A stretch of DNA of 34,387 bases from Gammaproteobacteria bacterium. Lineage in GTDB: Bacteria > Pseudomonadota > Gammaproteobacteria > JAKDMP01. This document shows positions 11,966 to 21,529 of this stretch, one piece after another. How positions within the stretch are numbered: the stretch's first letter is position 1; each line of letters opens with the position of its first letter. A model generated the notes under the pieces. That model worked only from the letters and a program-made list of their open reading frames with translations, did not search any database and had not been told where the DNA came from. The translations under genes were made by a program, and so were the position numbers. The DNA lies in contig JAKDMP010000005.1 in NCBI GenBank assembly GCA_030452225.1, positions 1 through 34,387 of the forward strand. Reading direction: 5' to 3'.

Positions 11966-12922
11966 ATGCGAGCGTTTTTCACAACGATCTCAATAGCACT
12001 GGCGCTTGTGCCATCGGCACGCGCGGCTGAATCCGAAGTATTCCCTGCCCCGGTTTACGTGACTTTGCAGGCTGCCAATGCCGTAGAGGTGCTGCCCGCG
12101 GGCGCAACCTGGGAGGGATTGGATGGCGCGCACTACAATGCAATCAGCCCCGATGGCACGCGCCTGCTGGTCAGCAGCAAGAATACGAACAATGTCTATG
12201 TGGTCGATACAGGGACCGGCAAGACGCTCGCCACGTTTGACATTGGCGCGACCCCACAAGGTGTGGCGATCGGCCCGCGTGGTCAGTGGGGCCTGGCAGT
12301 CAGTGCTGGGACGGATGCGCTGGCGGTCATCGATCTCGAGAATTTGAAAATAGCCAAAACCATTAAGGTTGGCAAGATACCCCACAACGCCCGTTTCTCG
12401 GGGGACGGCCGGCTTGCCTATATAACCCTGCAGGGTGGCCAGAGCGTGGCGGTGGTGAACATGCAGACCTTGGCGAAGGTCAAGGAAATTCCCGTGCCGG
12501 GACTTCACGGCCCGCACAACTTGGATATCTCCGCGGACGGCAGTGTGTTGTGGATACGTGGTGTCGCCGGCAAGGTGGCGGCCGTTAATATTGAGACAGG
12601 CGAGCAACTGGCGCTGATCGAAGTGGGCAGCGGCCATGCGGGTATTGACGTCATACCCGGAGGCCGGTACGTGTTCACCGGTGCCATAGCCGATGACATC
12701 GTGAGCGTGATCGATTCAAAGAGCTTTGAGCTCATCAAGCACATTGATGTCGGGCCGGGCTCCCACGGTGTGCGCGCGAGCCGCGATGGGCGCTGGGTCT
12801 ACGTCGGCATGACTAGTACCGATGAGGTAACCGTGATTGATACCCAGAGCCTCGAAGTCGTGCGTCAAATTCCTACCCAAGGGCAACTACCGTTTTGGAT
12901 CAGCGTGGTCGGTAATAATTGA
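11966..12922 (+). CDS. Periplasmic YVTN-type beta-propeller protein
   Basis: Signal-peptide-like N-terminus (MRAFFTTISIALALVPSARAA) and repeated blade motifs (NNVYVVDTGTGK, LAVIDLENLKI, VAVVNMQTLAK, VSVIDSKSFE, VTVIDTQSLEVV). Confidence 0.85.
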   Translation: MRAFFTTISIALALVPSARAAESEVFPAPVYVTLQAANAVEVLPAGATWEGLDGAHYNAISPDGTRLLVSSKNTNNVYVVDTGTGKTLATFDIGATPQGVAIGPRGQWGLAVSAGTDALAVIDLENLKIAKTIKVGKIPHNARFSGDGRLAYITLQGGQSVAVVNMQTLAKVKEIPVPGLHGPHNLDISADGSVLWIRGVAGKVAAVNIETGEQLALIEVGSGHAGIDVIPGGRYVFTGAIADDIVSVIDSKSFELIKHIDVGPGSHGVRASRDGRWVYVGMTSTDEVTVIDTQSLEVVRQIPTQGQLPFWISVVGNN

Positions 12923-12928
12923 CATCAT

Positions 12929-13040
12929 TCATTGCTCAGAGCGTTGCTGCGCCCGGCCCTTCTTGCGCTGCAGTCTCGGATGGCACGCGGTATCGATGGG
13001 CCCGACCCGTGGCGATGTGCGCGGTAACGGCCGTGGGGGA
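12929..13040 (-). pseudogene. Degraded 3'-end remnant of a GH15 gene
   Basis: Minus-strand translation VGPIDTACHPRLQRKKGRAQQRSEQ* aligns with the C-terminus of the intact GH15 at 19443..21248 (VGLINTAHHLSLEEGNGPAQHHAEQ*); DNA is identical at ATTCATTGCTCAG and similar beyond. Left part of the remnant is uncertain. Confidence 0.6.
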
Positions 13041-13161
13041 ACCGGCACGCCGTTGCCGTTGCCTCAAACGAGGCTCGGCCCTGAGCAGCGCCGCGATCGA
13101 CGTAGCAGCGTTGCGCGTCCGCACAGAGTGCTCAACGAGAGCTCGGAGAAATTGCTGAATC

Positions 13162-14547
13162 ATGAGCGTCCCATCCAGCTGCGACATCTTTGTGATCTTC
13201 GGTATCACCGGCGATCTCGCGAAGGTCATGACGTTTCGATCGCTCTACCGCCTCGAACGGCGCAACCTCCTCGACTGCCCGATCGTCGGTGTCGCCGTGG
13301 ACGACTGGAGCGTCGACCAACTCATCCAGCGCGCCCGTGAGTCGATCATCAGCAGCGGGGAGCCGCTCGACGAAGCGGTGCTCGCTCGGCTGGCAAAGCG
13401 ACTCTCATATGTGCCGGGTGATTTCGCGGACGATGCCACCTACGAGCGCGTGGGTGCCGCGATCAAAGGCTTCGCACGGCCCGTCTTCTACCTCGAGATC
13501 CCGCCCGCGCTGTTCGCGATGGTCATCAAGGGCCTCGCTACCGCGGGGCTCACGAAGAGCGCGCACATCGTCGTCGAGAAGCCCTTCGGGCACGACCTCG
13601 CATCGGCACGCGCGCTCGCCGCGGAGCTGCACCAGTACGTCGACGAGTCGCAACTCCTGCGCATCGATCACTTCCTCGGCAAGATGGGCCTGGAGGAAAT
13701 CCTCTACCTGCGATTCGGCAACACCCTGCTCGAGCCGGTCTGGAACCGCAACTATGTCAAGAGCGTCCAGATCACGATGGCCGAGGACTTCGGTGTCGCG
13801 GATCGCGGCCGCTTCTACGACCCCGTCGGCGCGCTGCGCGACGTCGTCGTCAACCACCTCATGCAGGTCGTGGCGGCCGCCGCGATGGAGGCGCCCGCCG
13901 GAGCCGAGGCTGAGACCATCAAGGACTCGCAACTCGCCGTGTTCCGCTCCGTGCTCACGGCTGATCCCGCCCACTACGTCCGCGGCCAGTACGAGGGCTA
14001 CCGCACGATCGACGGCGTCGCACCCGATTCCAGCACCGAGACCTTCGCCGCCCTGCGTCTCGACATCGAGAACTGGCGCTGGTCCGGTGTGCCCTTCTAC
14101 ATCCGCACCGGGAAGTGCCTGCCGGTCACCCAGACTGAGCTCCGGCTCGTGTTGAAGAGCCCGCCTCGCCTTGGCCTCGGGCTCCGAGGCCCCGCTTCCG
14201 AGCCCGACGAGCTCGTGATCAGGCTGGATCCGGCGACCGGCATCCGCTTCCGACTCGAGGCCCGACTGGCGAAGAGCCGTGAGGCGCGGCCTATCACGCT
14301 CGACATGACGTTCGCCGAGGAAGGCGGCGAGGGGGCCACGCCCTATGAGGTCTTGCTGCACGCGGCCATGGTCGGTGAGACCACGCGCTTCACCCGCCAA
14401 GATGGCGTCGAAGAGGCATGGAGGATCATGCAGCCCCTCCTCGACTCACCACCCACGGTCCATCCCTACCCCCAGGGCTCGTGGGGCCCGAAGGAAGCGA
14501 GTGAGTTGGTGGCGGGGTATGGCCGCTGGCACGATCCGTGGCTCTAA
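13162..14547 (+). CDS. zwf: Glucose-6-phosphate 1-dehydrogenase
   Basis: 461-aa [75 protein letters not shown]. Confidence 0.95.
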   Translation: MSVPSSCDIFVIFGITGDLAKVMTFRSLYRLERRNLLDCPIVGVAVDDWSVDQLIQRARESIISSGEPLDEAVLARLAKRLSYVPGDFADDATYERVGAAIKGFARPVFYLEIPPALFAMVIKGLATAGLTKSAHIVVEKPFGHDLASARALAAELHQYVDESQLLRIDHFLGKMGLEEILYLRFGNTLLEPVWNRNYVKSVQITMAEDFGVADRGRFYDPVGALRDVVVNHLMQVVAAAAMEAPAGAEAETIKDSQLAVFRSVLTADPAHYVRGQYEGYRTIDGVAPDSSTETFAALRLDIENWRWSGVPFYIRTGKCLPVTQTELRLVLKSPPRLGLGLRGPASEPDELVIRLDPATGIRFRLEARLAKSREARPITLDMTFAEEGGEGATPYEVLLHAAMVGETTRFTRQDGVEEAWRIMQPLLDSPPTVHPYPQGSWGPKEASELVAGYGRWHDPWL

Positions 14548-14678
14548 GCAATAAAGGGCGTTTCTGCTTCGCAAAGCGCGTTGGCCATGCTGTTCCGCGG
14601 GAGCGCGGCGGCTCGTGACGGTTATCGGGTCGGCACTTGATGATAGCAGCCGGGCGGCATGGGCCACGGGAGAGATTG

Positions 14679-16214
14679 ATGCAGTCCTACGATGCCGTGG
14701 TCATCGGCGCCGGGCACAACGGCCTCGCCTGCGCCTGCTATCTCGCCAGAGCCGGCATGACCGTGCTCGTAGTCGAGCGCAACGCTACGATCGGCGGCAT
14801 GACGAGCACGAAGGAGCTGGCGCTTGCGGGATACCATACGGACGTCCACGCCAGCGGCTATCAGCTCGCTGCCCTGTCCTCGGCGGCGGACGAGCTGCGC
14901 CTCGCGGTCTACGGCCTGGAGCTCATCCGGCCGGCGGTTTCGCTTGCCAAGGTCTTTGCCGACGAGCGCTGCCTCGCCATCATGGCGAGGATCGAGGACA
15001 CCTGCGCCAACCTGGCGCAGTTCTCCAAGCGCGACGCCGACACCTGGCGAGCCCTTTTCACTGGCTATCTCGCGCAACGGGACGAGTTGCGGCGCGAGCT
15101 TGAAAGCCCTCCGGCCTCTCCTGCGACCATCGAGGCGCGGCTGAAGCGCGAGCCGGGCGGCGTGGCGCGCATCCGTTTCCGGGCGCAATCGGTGCGCTCG
15201 TGGACGACCGAAACCTTCGAATCGGAGGAAATGCGTGGCCTGATGGCGGATTTTGCCGCCCATGCCGGCTTCGCGCCGGACGATGCCGGCGGCGCCGCCT
15301 TCGCCTTTGTCTTTCTCTCGGTCATCCAGGACGCCGGCAACCGAGCGGTCAAGGGCGGCATGGGCCGGCTGCCCGCCGCGCTCGCCGCCTGTTTCACCGA
15401 GGCCGGCGGCGCGATTCGCACCGGCGCGGCGGTCGCGGCAATCCGCGTCGACGACGGCCGGGCGAACGGCGTGCGGCTTGCGGACGGCTCGGAGATTGCG
15501 ACCGAATGCGTGGTTTCGAGCGCCCATCCCCGCCATCTCGTCCTCGACCTTCTCGCCGAAGCGGCGCTCGACCCGCGGATCACCGCCGAGATGGAGCGCT
15601 ATGATCTCGGCGCCTCGCAGATGGGCATCCATCTCGCCCTCTCGGCGCCCGCGACCTATGCCGCCGGCGCCACGGCAGCGCAGGCGACGCAAGTGCACGT
15701 CATGCCGACGACGACGGCCGGCCTCGCCGATGCCCTCTGCGCCGTCCGCGCCGGCCGCCTGCCCGCGGAGCCGCCGGCCTTTATCGTCAACGAGGCCGCG
15801 GTCGACCCGGGCCGCGTGCCGGAGGGCCGCTCGTCCCTCAAGATCATCCTGACGGCAGTGCCCTACGACATTGACTGGGGCGAGGCACGGACGCGCTACG
15901 CCAGCGCCGTCATCGAGCGGATCGCCACGGCCCACATTCCCGACCTCGAGCAGAAGATCGTCGGCACCGCGATCCTCTCGCCGGTCGACTACGAGGCGGA
16001 CGTCGTCTCGGCGCTGCACGGGACGGTGACCCACGGTGCCATGGTGCCCTATCAGCAGGGCGCCATGCGCCCGACGCTCGGCCTAGGGCAGTACCGCGGG
16101 CCGATTCGCGGCCTCTATCTCTGCGGCGCCGACAGCCATCCGGGGCCCGGGGTCTCGATGATGCCCGGGCGTAACGCCGCGCAAGTAATCGTGGGTGACC
16201 TCGGACGGGGGTGA
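14679..16214 (+). CDS. Phytoene desaturase-like NAD(P)/FAD-dependent oxidoreductase
   Basis: Dinucleotide-binding motif DAVVIGAGHNGLACACYLARAGMTVLVVER and C-terminal GLYLCGADSHPGPGVSMMPGRNAAQVI; internal ATG at 14679 chosen. Confidence 0.88.
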   Translation: MQSYDAVVIGAGHNGLACACYLARAGMTVLVVERNATIGGMTSTKELALAGYHTDVHASGYQLAALSSAADELRLAVYGLELIRPAVSLAKVFADERCLAIMARIEDTCANLAQFSKRDADTWRALFTGYLAQRDELRRELESPPASPATIEARLKREPGGVARIRFRAQSVRSWTTETFESEEMRGLMADFAAHAGFAPDDAGGAAFAFVFLSVIQDAGNRAVKGGMGRLPAALAACFTEAGGAIRTGAAVAAIRVDDGRANGVRLADGSEIATECVVSSAHPRHLVLDLLAEAALDPRITAEMERYDLGASQMGIHLALSAPATYAAGATAAQATQVHVMPTTTAGLADALCAVRAGRLPAEPPAFIVNEAAVDPGRVPEGRSSLKIILTAVPYDIDWGEARTRYASAVIERIATAHIPDLEQKIVGTAILSPVDYEADVVSALHGTVTHGAMVPYQQGAMRPTLGLGQYRGPIRGLYLCGADSHPGPGVSMMPGRNAAQVIVGDLGRG

Positions 16215-16460
16215 TAGCCATGCCTTCACGCATGGCTTTATCACGCTGCACCTTCGCGAGGCGTTAGGGCACGGCCGGCAGACATCGAGCGCATACATCT
16301 CGATAACTTCTACCTCGACGGCCTGCGCCAATCCGTGCGCATCACCGTTGGCCGGGCGAAGCTCGAAGCCTCGTGCAGGCAATATGGAATTCCCGCTCCG
16401 CTCCTCACAAACTCCGCGGTCGCAGTAGCGCGTTTGCTCGCTTCTACCTAGGCTCGGAAA

Positions 16461-17918
16461 ATGAGCAAAACGGCCTTCAGCACCGATATCCCGGCGCGCC
16501 TTGACCGGCTGCGCTGGTCGCGTTTTCACACGCGTTTGATCGCGGCGCTCGGCACGAGCTGGATCGTGGACGGGCTCGAGGTCACGCTCGTCGGCTCGCT
16601 CGCCGGCGTGCTTACCCTGCCCTCGACGCTCGGCCTGAGTGCGGCCCAGGTGGGTTTGGCCGGGAGCATTTATGTCGTCGGCGCGGTAATCGGCGCGATC
16701 TTTTTCGGCGGCTTTGCTGACCGGTACGGCCGGCGCAAACTGTTCTTCATCACGCTCGGTCTGTACTCCGCGGCGACGATCGCCTCGGGTTTCGCGCCAA
16801 ATTTCTATGTGTTTGCGGCGCTGCGTTTTCTTACCGGGGCGGGCATCGGCGGCGAATACGCGGCGATCAACTCGGCAATCCAGGAGTTCATGCCGGCACG
16901 CCTTCGCGGGCGCATTGACCTTGCGGTGAACGGCAGCTTCTGGATCGGCGCTGCGATCGGCGCCGCCGGCGCGGTGCTGGTACTCGACTCGGGCTGGGTA
17001 CCCGAGCAATGGGGCTGGCGCATCGCCTTCGTGGTCGGCGGCGGGCTCGGGTTCGCCGTCCTGCTGCTGCGCAGGTATGTGCCGGAGAGCCCGCGCTGGC
17101 TGTTGCTGCATCGCCGGCGCAAGGAAGCCAAGCACGTCGTCGCGCGCATCGAGACGCAAGCCGCCGTCGTCCCGGGAAGCGCACCGCCTGCAAAGATCAT
17201 CCTCGACCCCTCGGGGGATGTCGGCTGGTTTGCGCTCTTCGGCGTGCTTCTCGAGCGTTACCCGGGCCGCGTCACGCTCGGTCTCAGCCTGATGAGCGCC
17301 CAGGCGTTTCTCTACAACGCGCTGTTTTTCACCTACGCCCTGGTGCTCACTCGTTACTACGGGGTGAACGAGGCGCGCGTCGGTTTGTTTCTCCTGCCGT
17401 TCGCGGCCGGTAATTTTCTCGGTCCGCTCCTGCTCGGCCCGCTGTTCGACCGCATCGGCCGGCGCGTGATGATCACCGCAACCTACGCGCTCGCGGGCAT
17501 TCTGATCATCGCCACCGGTCTTTTATTCAAGGCGGGCATCTTGAGCGCGACGACGCAAACGCTGGCCTGGAGTGTGGTGTTCTTCTTCGCTTCGGCGGCG
17601 GCGAGCTCAGCTTATCTCACCGTGGGCGAGAGTTTTCCGCTCGAAGTCCGCGCGAGCGCCATCGCCTGGTTCTACGCCATCGGCACGGGACTCGGCGGCA
17701 TCGCCGGCCCGGCGTTGTTCGGTTATCTCATCGCCTCGGGGGCGCGGGCCGAGCTGTTTGCGGGTTATGCCCTCGGCGGTGCACTCATGATCGGCGCCGC
17801 AATCGTTGCGGCGTTTCTTGCGGTCAATGCCGAGCGACGCTCGCTTGAATCCGTCGCCGCCCCGCTTTCCCTGCGCGCAAATGCCCAATCATTTATAGCC
17901 GGTTCCTCGCTCAATTGA
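16461..17918 (+). CDS. MFS transporter (sugar porter/AAHS-like)
   Basis: 485-aa hydrophobic ORF with MFS signatures (GGFADRYGRRKLFFITLGLYS, LTGAGIGGEYAAINSAIQEFMPARLRGR, LFDRIGRRVMI). Confidence 0.92.
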   Translation: MSKTAFSTDIPARLDRLRWSRFHTRLIAALGTSWIVDGLEVTLVGSLAGVLTLPSTLGLSAAQVGLAGSIYVVGAVIGAIFFGGFADRYGRRKLFFITLGLYSAATIASGFAPNFYVFAALRFLTGAGIGGEYAAINSAIQEFMPARLRGRIDLAVNGSFWIGAAIGAAGAVLVLDSGWVPEQWGWRIAFVVGGGLGFAVLLLRRYVPESPRWLLLHRRRKEAKHVVARIETQAAVVPGSAPPAKIILDPSGDVGWFALFGVLLERYPGRVTLGLSLMSAQAFLYNALFFTYALVLTRYYGVNEARVGLFLLPFAAGNFLGPLLLGPLFDRIGRRVMITATYALAGILIIATGLLFKAGILSATTQTLAWSVVFFFASAAASSAYLTVGESFPLEVRASAIAWFYAIGTGLGGIAGPALFGYLIASGARAELFAGYALGGALMIGAAIVAAFLAVNAERRSLESVAAPLSLRANAQSFIAGSSLN

Positions 17919-18169
17919 GCAGCGATTTCGCGCGCGCGCGCCGGGCATGCACCACGCTCGGTACGTCGTAATGTCACGAAGGCAGAATAAGCGAGTCGCC
18001 GGGTTAGGCTCGTATTGTGCGTGGGTACCCGGCTCCGGCAGAACCGGGCTCACCTTGGGTCGCGGGGCGGATATTGCGCTGCTGCCCGTGAATCATGCGT
18101 GCAGCAGCGCCGAAAGGAGCGTTTATACTTTCGATACTCATCGTCTGCTAGCGCAACTGGAGGAAAGAC

Positions 18170-19423
18170 ATGAGTGAGCGAGCGCGCGTTCTCATCCTCG
18201 GTGGGGGGTTCGCCGGAGTCGGCGCCGCCAAGAAGCTCCGGCGCGCCGACGCCGAGGTCGTTCTGGTCGACCGGCACGACTACCACACCTTCCAACCGTT
18301 GCTGTACCAGGTTGCGACTGCCCTGCTCGAGCCGACGGTCGTCGGTCACTCTCTTCGCGACCTGCTCGATAGGCAGGACAACGCCACCGTCCACCAGGCA
18401 ACCGTCACCGGTGTCGACCTCGACGCGTGCGAGGCCCGCTTCGACGAGCTCGCGCCGATTACCTACGACTTCCTCGTTCTCGGCGTCGGCGCCGAGGTCA
18501 ACTTCTTCGGCACCGAGGGTGCGGCCGAGCACGCGTTCCCGATGTACACGCTCCCGCAGGCGGTTCGCCTCAAGGACCACCTGCTCGAGCGATGGGAGGC
18601 CGCCGACCGCGACCCGAGTCTGGTGGAGGATGGCGTGCTCGACGTCGTCGTCGTCGGCGGGGGGGCGACCGGGGTGGAGACTGCCGGGGCGATCGCCGAG
18701 CTCTACCGAGCGGTCTTCGCGCGGGACTATCCGGGGCTGCCGCAGCAGAAGGCGCGCGTGGTCCTTGTCGAGGCCGGGCCGGAGCTGTTCTCGATGTTCA
18801 AGCCGAGGCTTCGCAGCTACGCGGCGACGGCGCTGGGGGAGCGCACGGTCGAGGTGATGACTGGCGCGCGGGTCTCATCTGTCTCGCCGACCCGAGTAAC
18901 GCTCAACACTGGAGAGGAGCTAAAGGCGCACACCCTGATCTGGGGCGCCGGCCTGCAGGGCAACCGACTGGTGCAAGGCCTCGGGATCGAGCTCGCGCGC
19001 GGGCATCGTCTCGCCGTCGGGGCCGATCTTACCCTGCGCAGCCACCCGGAGGTCTACGCGCTCGGCGACGTCGCCGAGATCACGGACGCCAGAACCGGGC
19101 AGGTCTTGCCTCAGCTTGGCTCGGTGGCGTTCCAAGCGGGGGAGCACGCCGGAGAGGCGATTGACCGCCGCCTCGCCGGCAAGGAGGTCAAGCCCTTCCG
19201 GTACAGCGACAAGGGCACGATGGCGATGATCGGGCGCGGCGCCGCCGTCGTGCAGGTGCTCGGCGGGCACACGATGACCGGAAAGGCGGCGCAGGCGGCC
19301 TGGGAAGCGGTGCATCTGGCGCTGCTGCCGACCAACGAGGACCGCGCGAAGGCGGTCCTCGACTGGGCTGGGGTCACGGCAAGCCACCAGCGCGCCGACA
19401 GAATCACCATCGGCGACGAGTAG
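18170..19423 (+). CDS. NDH-2-like NAD(P)/FAD-dependent oxidoreductase
   Basis: VLILGGGFAGVGAAKKL, FQPLLYQVATALLEP, VVVVGGGATGVETAGAIAEL, VYALGDVAEI; RBS-like CTGGAGGAAAG upstream of ATG. Confidence 0.9.
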   Translation: MSERARVLILGGGFAGVGAAKKLRRADAEVVLVDRHDYHTFQPLLYQVATALLEPTVVGHSLRDLLDRQDNATVHQATVTGVDLDACEARFDELAPITYDFLVLGVGAEVNFFGTEGAAEHAFPMYTLPQAVRLKDHLLERWEAADRDPSLVEDGVLDVVVVGGGATGVETAGAIAELYRAVFARDYPGLPQQKARVVLVEAGPELFSMFKPRLRSYAATALGERTVEVMTGARVSSVSPTRVTLNTGEELKAHTLIWGAGLQGNRLVQGLGIELARGHRLAVGADLTLRSHPEVYALGDVAEITDARTGQVLPQLGSVAFQAGEHAGEAIDRRLAGKEVKPFRYSDKGTMAMIGRGAAVVQVLGGHTMTGKAAQAAWEAVHLALLPTNEDRAKAVLDWAGVTASHQRADRITIGDE

Positions 19424-19442
19424 ATGTGCTCTACGGTGAAAT

Positions 19443-21248
19443 TCATTGCTCAGCGTGATGCTGCGCCGGACCATTGCCCTCCTCCAGGCTCAGATGGTGC
19501 GCGGTGTTGATGAGCCCGACGTGCGAGAATGCCTGCGGAAAATTGCCCAGCAGGCGCTTTTCCCGCGGGTCATATTCTTCTGCCAGAAGACCAACGTCGT
19601 TGCGGATCGCAAGCAGACGATGGAACAGCTCCCGTGCTTCGTCTTTGCGCCCCATGAGCGCCAGATTATCGGCGAGCCAGAACGAGCAGAGAATGAACGC
19701 GCCCTCGCCACCGGCCAGCCCATCGTCGCCTTCCTCCAGCGAATAGCGCATGACGAAGCCGTCGTTCATTAGGTTTTTCTGAATGGCCTCGACGGTGCTT
19801 TTGATGCGCGGATCCTCGGCCGGCAGAAACCCCACCAGCGGCATCAACAGTAAGGCCGCATCGAGTGGCTCGCCGCCGTAGTACTGCACGAACGTATTGC
19901 GCTTCTTGCTAAACCCCTTTTCGCAGACCTCGTCATGGACGGTCTTGCGCAGCGCGCGCCAGTGCGCGGCGTCGCCTTCAAGGCCGAAGTTCTCGATGGC
20001 CTTGACCGCGCGGTCGAACGCCGTCCACGCCATCACCTTGCCATGAGTGAAATCGCGCGGCGGACCGCGCATCTCCCAGATCCCTGAGCCTTCGTCTGGC
20101 CAGTGGACTTCGAGATACTTCAGCAGCTCGAGCTGCAAGAGCCAAGTATCGTCGTCCGGCTGAATGCCGTGCCGCCTCGCGGTGTACAGAGCGTCGATGA
20201 CCTCGCCGTAAATGTCGATCTGGACCTGAGTGTAGGCGCCGTTGCCTATGCGCACCGGGCGGCTGCCCTCATAGCCGCTCAGCCAGTCGAGCTCGAGCTC
20301 GGGCAGCCGGCGCTCGCCGCCGATGCCATACATGATCTGCACTCTTCTCGGATCGCCGGCCACCGCGCGTAGCAGCCATTCACGCCACCGGCGGGCTTTC
20401 TCGTGGTAGCCCGATAGCAATAAGGCCTGCAGGGTAAAGGCCGCATCGCGCAGCCAGGTGTAGCGATAGTCCCAATTGCGGGTGCCGCCGATCAGCTCCG
20501 GCAGCGAGGTGGTCGGCGCGGCCACTATGCCGCCGGTCTCGCTGTCGGTCAGCGCTTTCAGCGTGATCAGCGAGCGCACCACCGGCTCGCGGTACTCGCC
20601 CTGCGTCTTGCAGTGCGCGCTCCAATCGCGCCACCAGCGCTGCGCCTGCTCGAGCGCCGCGCCGGCGTCAAGCACCGCGGGCGCATCGTGCCAGGACAGG
20701 TACCAGTCCAGCACGCAGGGCACGCGCTCACCGGCCGAAATGGTGAACTCGGCCACTGTGGTCTTGTCGCGGCCGTGCAGCTCCAGCGGTGTGTGCAGTT
20801 GTAGCGCATCCGGGCCAGCGATCGCCTGCAGCCCAAAATCCTGGTGGCGCACCCATGGTGCGACTCTGCCGTAGCCGAAGCGGAAGATTATCTCCATTTG
20901 CATAGCCACGCGCCCTTGCCGGCCCTCGACGATGCGCACTACGTCAATGACGTCATTGCCGTCGCGCGGCAGCGGCATGAAATCGATCAGTGCTACCGTG
21001 CCGGAATCCGTCTCGAATAAGGTTTCCAGGATCAAGGTTTCGTCGCGGTAGCGGCGCGTGATCTTCTTGGTTGCTTCTTTAGGCGCAATCAGCCAGCGGC
21101 CATTGTCACGCTCGCCGATCAGTGCGGCGAAACAGGCGTCGGAGTCGAAGCGCGGCAGACACAACCAGTCGATCGAGCCGTCGCGGCCGACCAGCGCGGC
21201 GCTGCGCATGTTGCCGATCAGCGCGTAGTCTTCAATACGTTGGCTCAT
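19443..21248 (-). CDS. Glycoside hydrolase family 15 protein (glucoamylase/trehalase-like)
   Basis: MSQRIEDYALIGNMRSAALVGRDGSIDWLCLPRFDSDACFAALIG N-terminus, GGTRNWDYRYTWLRDAAFTLQALL, AWTAFDRAVK, NFPQAFSHVGLINTAHHL; internal Met start chosen. Confidence 0.93.
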   Translation of the reverse strand: MSQRIEDYALIGNMRSAALVGRDGSIDWLCLPRFDSDACFAALIGERDNGRWLIAPKEATKKITRRYRDETLILETLFETDSGTVALIDFMPLPRDGNDVIDVVRIVEGRQGRVAMQMEIIFRFGYGRVAPWVRHQDFGLQAIAGPDALQLHTPLELHGRDKTTVAEFTISAGERVPCVLDWYLSWHDAPAVLDAGAALEQAQRWWRDWSAHCKTQGEYREPVVRSLITLKALTDSETGGIVAAPTTSLPELIGGTRNWDYRYTWLRDAAFTLQALLLSGYHEKARRWREWLLRAVAGDPRRVQIMYGIGGERRLPELELDWLSGYEGSRPVRIGNGAYTQVQIDIYGEVIDALYTARRHGIQPDDDTWLLQLELLKYLEVHWPDEGSGIWEMRGPPRDFTHGKVMAWTAFDRAVKAIENFGLEGDAAHWRALRKTVHDEVCEKGFSKKRNTFVQYYGGEPLDAALLLMPLVGFLPAEDPRIKSTVEAIQKNLMNDGFVMRYSLEEGDDGLAGGEGAFILCSFWLADNLALMGRKDEARELFHRLLAIRNDVGLLAEEYDPREKRLLGNFPQAFSHVGLINTAHHLSLEEGNGPAQHHAEQ

Positions 21249-21529
21249 TGGTCTTGTCCTTTGTACTTGCGGGACGCGTCGGGCGAAGCGAGGTATCACC
21301 TTTGCGCCGGATGTTGCCAGTCTTCATCCGCGCAAGGTCATTTTCAAGCATTGCGTTAGCTGAGCAATGCAGAGAGTCGGCGGCGCCACGGTCGCAGCCC
21401 AATGAGGGCTGGAACTCCAGGTGGCGGGCACGGTCTAGATTATTCAACCGGCGACCGGGGTTGTCGTAGCGAATGCTGTGACCTTCCCAGAACGGGGAGT
21501 TTACCCAATCGAGCGGCGCTCGGCGGCGA

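Noticed and set aside
14622-16034. 470-aa minus-strand ORF opposite the FAD oxidoreductase
   Set aside because: Antisense shadow; composition typical of mirrored high-GC codons.
16216-16237. AGCCATG-CCTTCACG-CATGGCT hairpin after the FAD oxidoreductase gene
   Set aside because: Perfect 7-bp stem, but only a short T run follows; too weak to call a terminator.
17909-17920. GCTCAATTGAGC perfect palindrome at the MFS stop codon
   Set aside because: A single 12-bp palindrome can occur by chance, and no T-tract follows.
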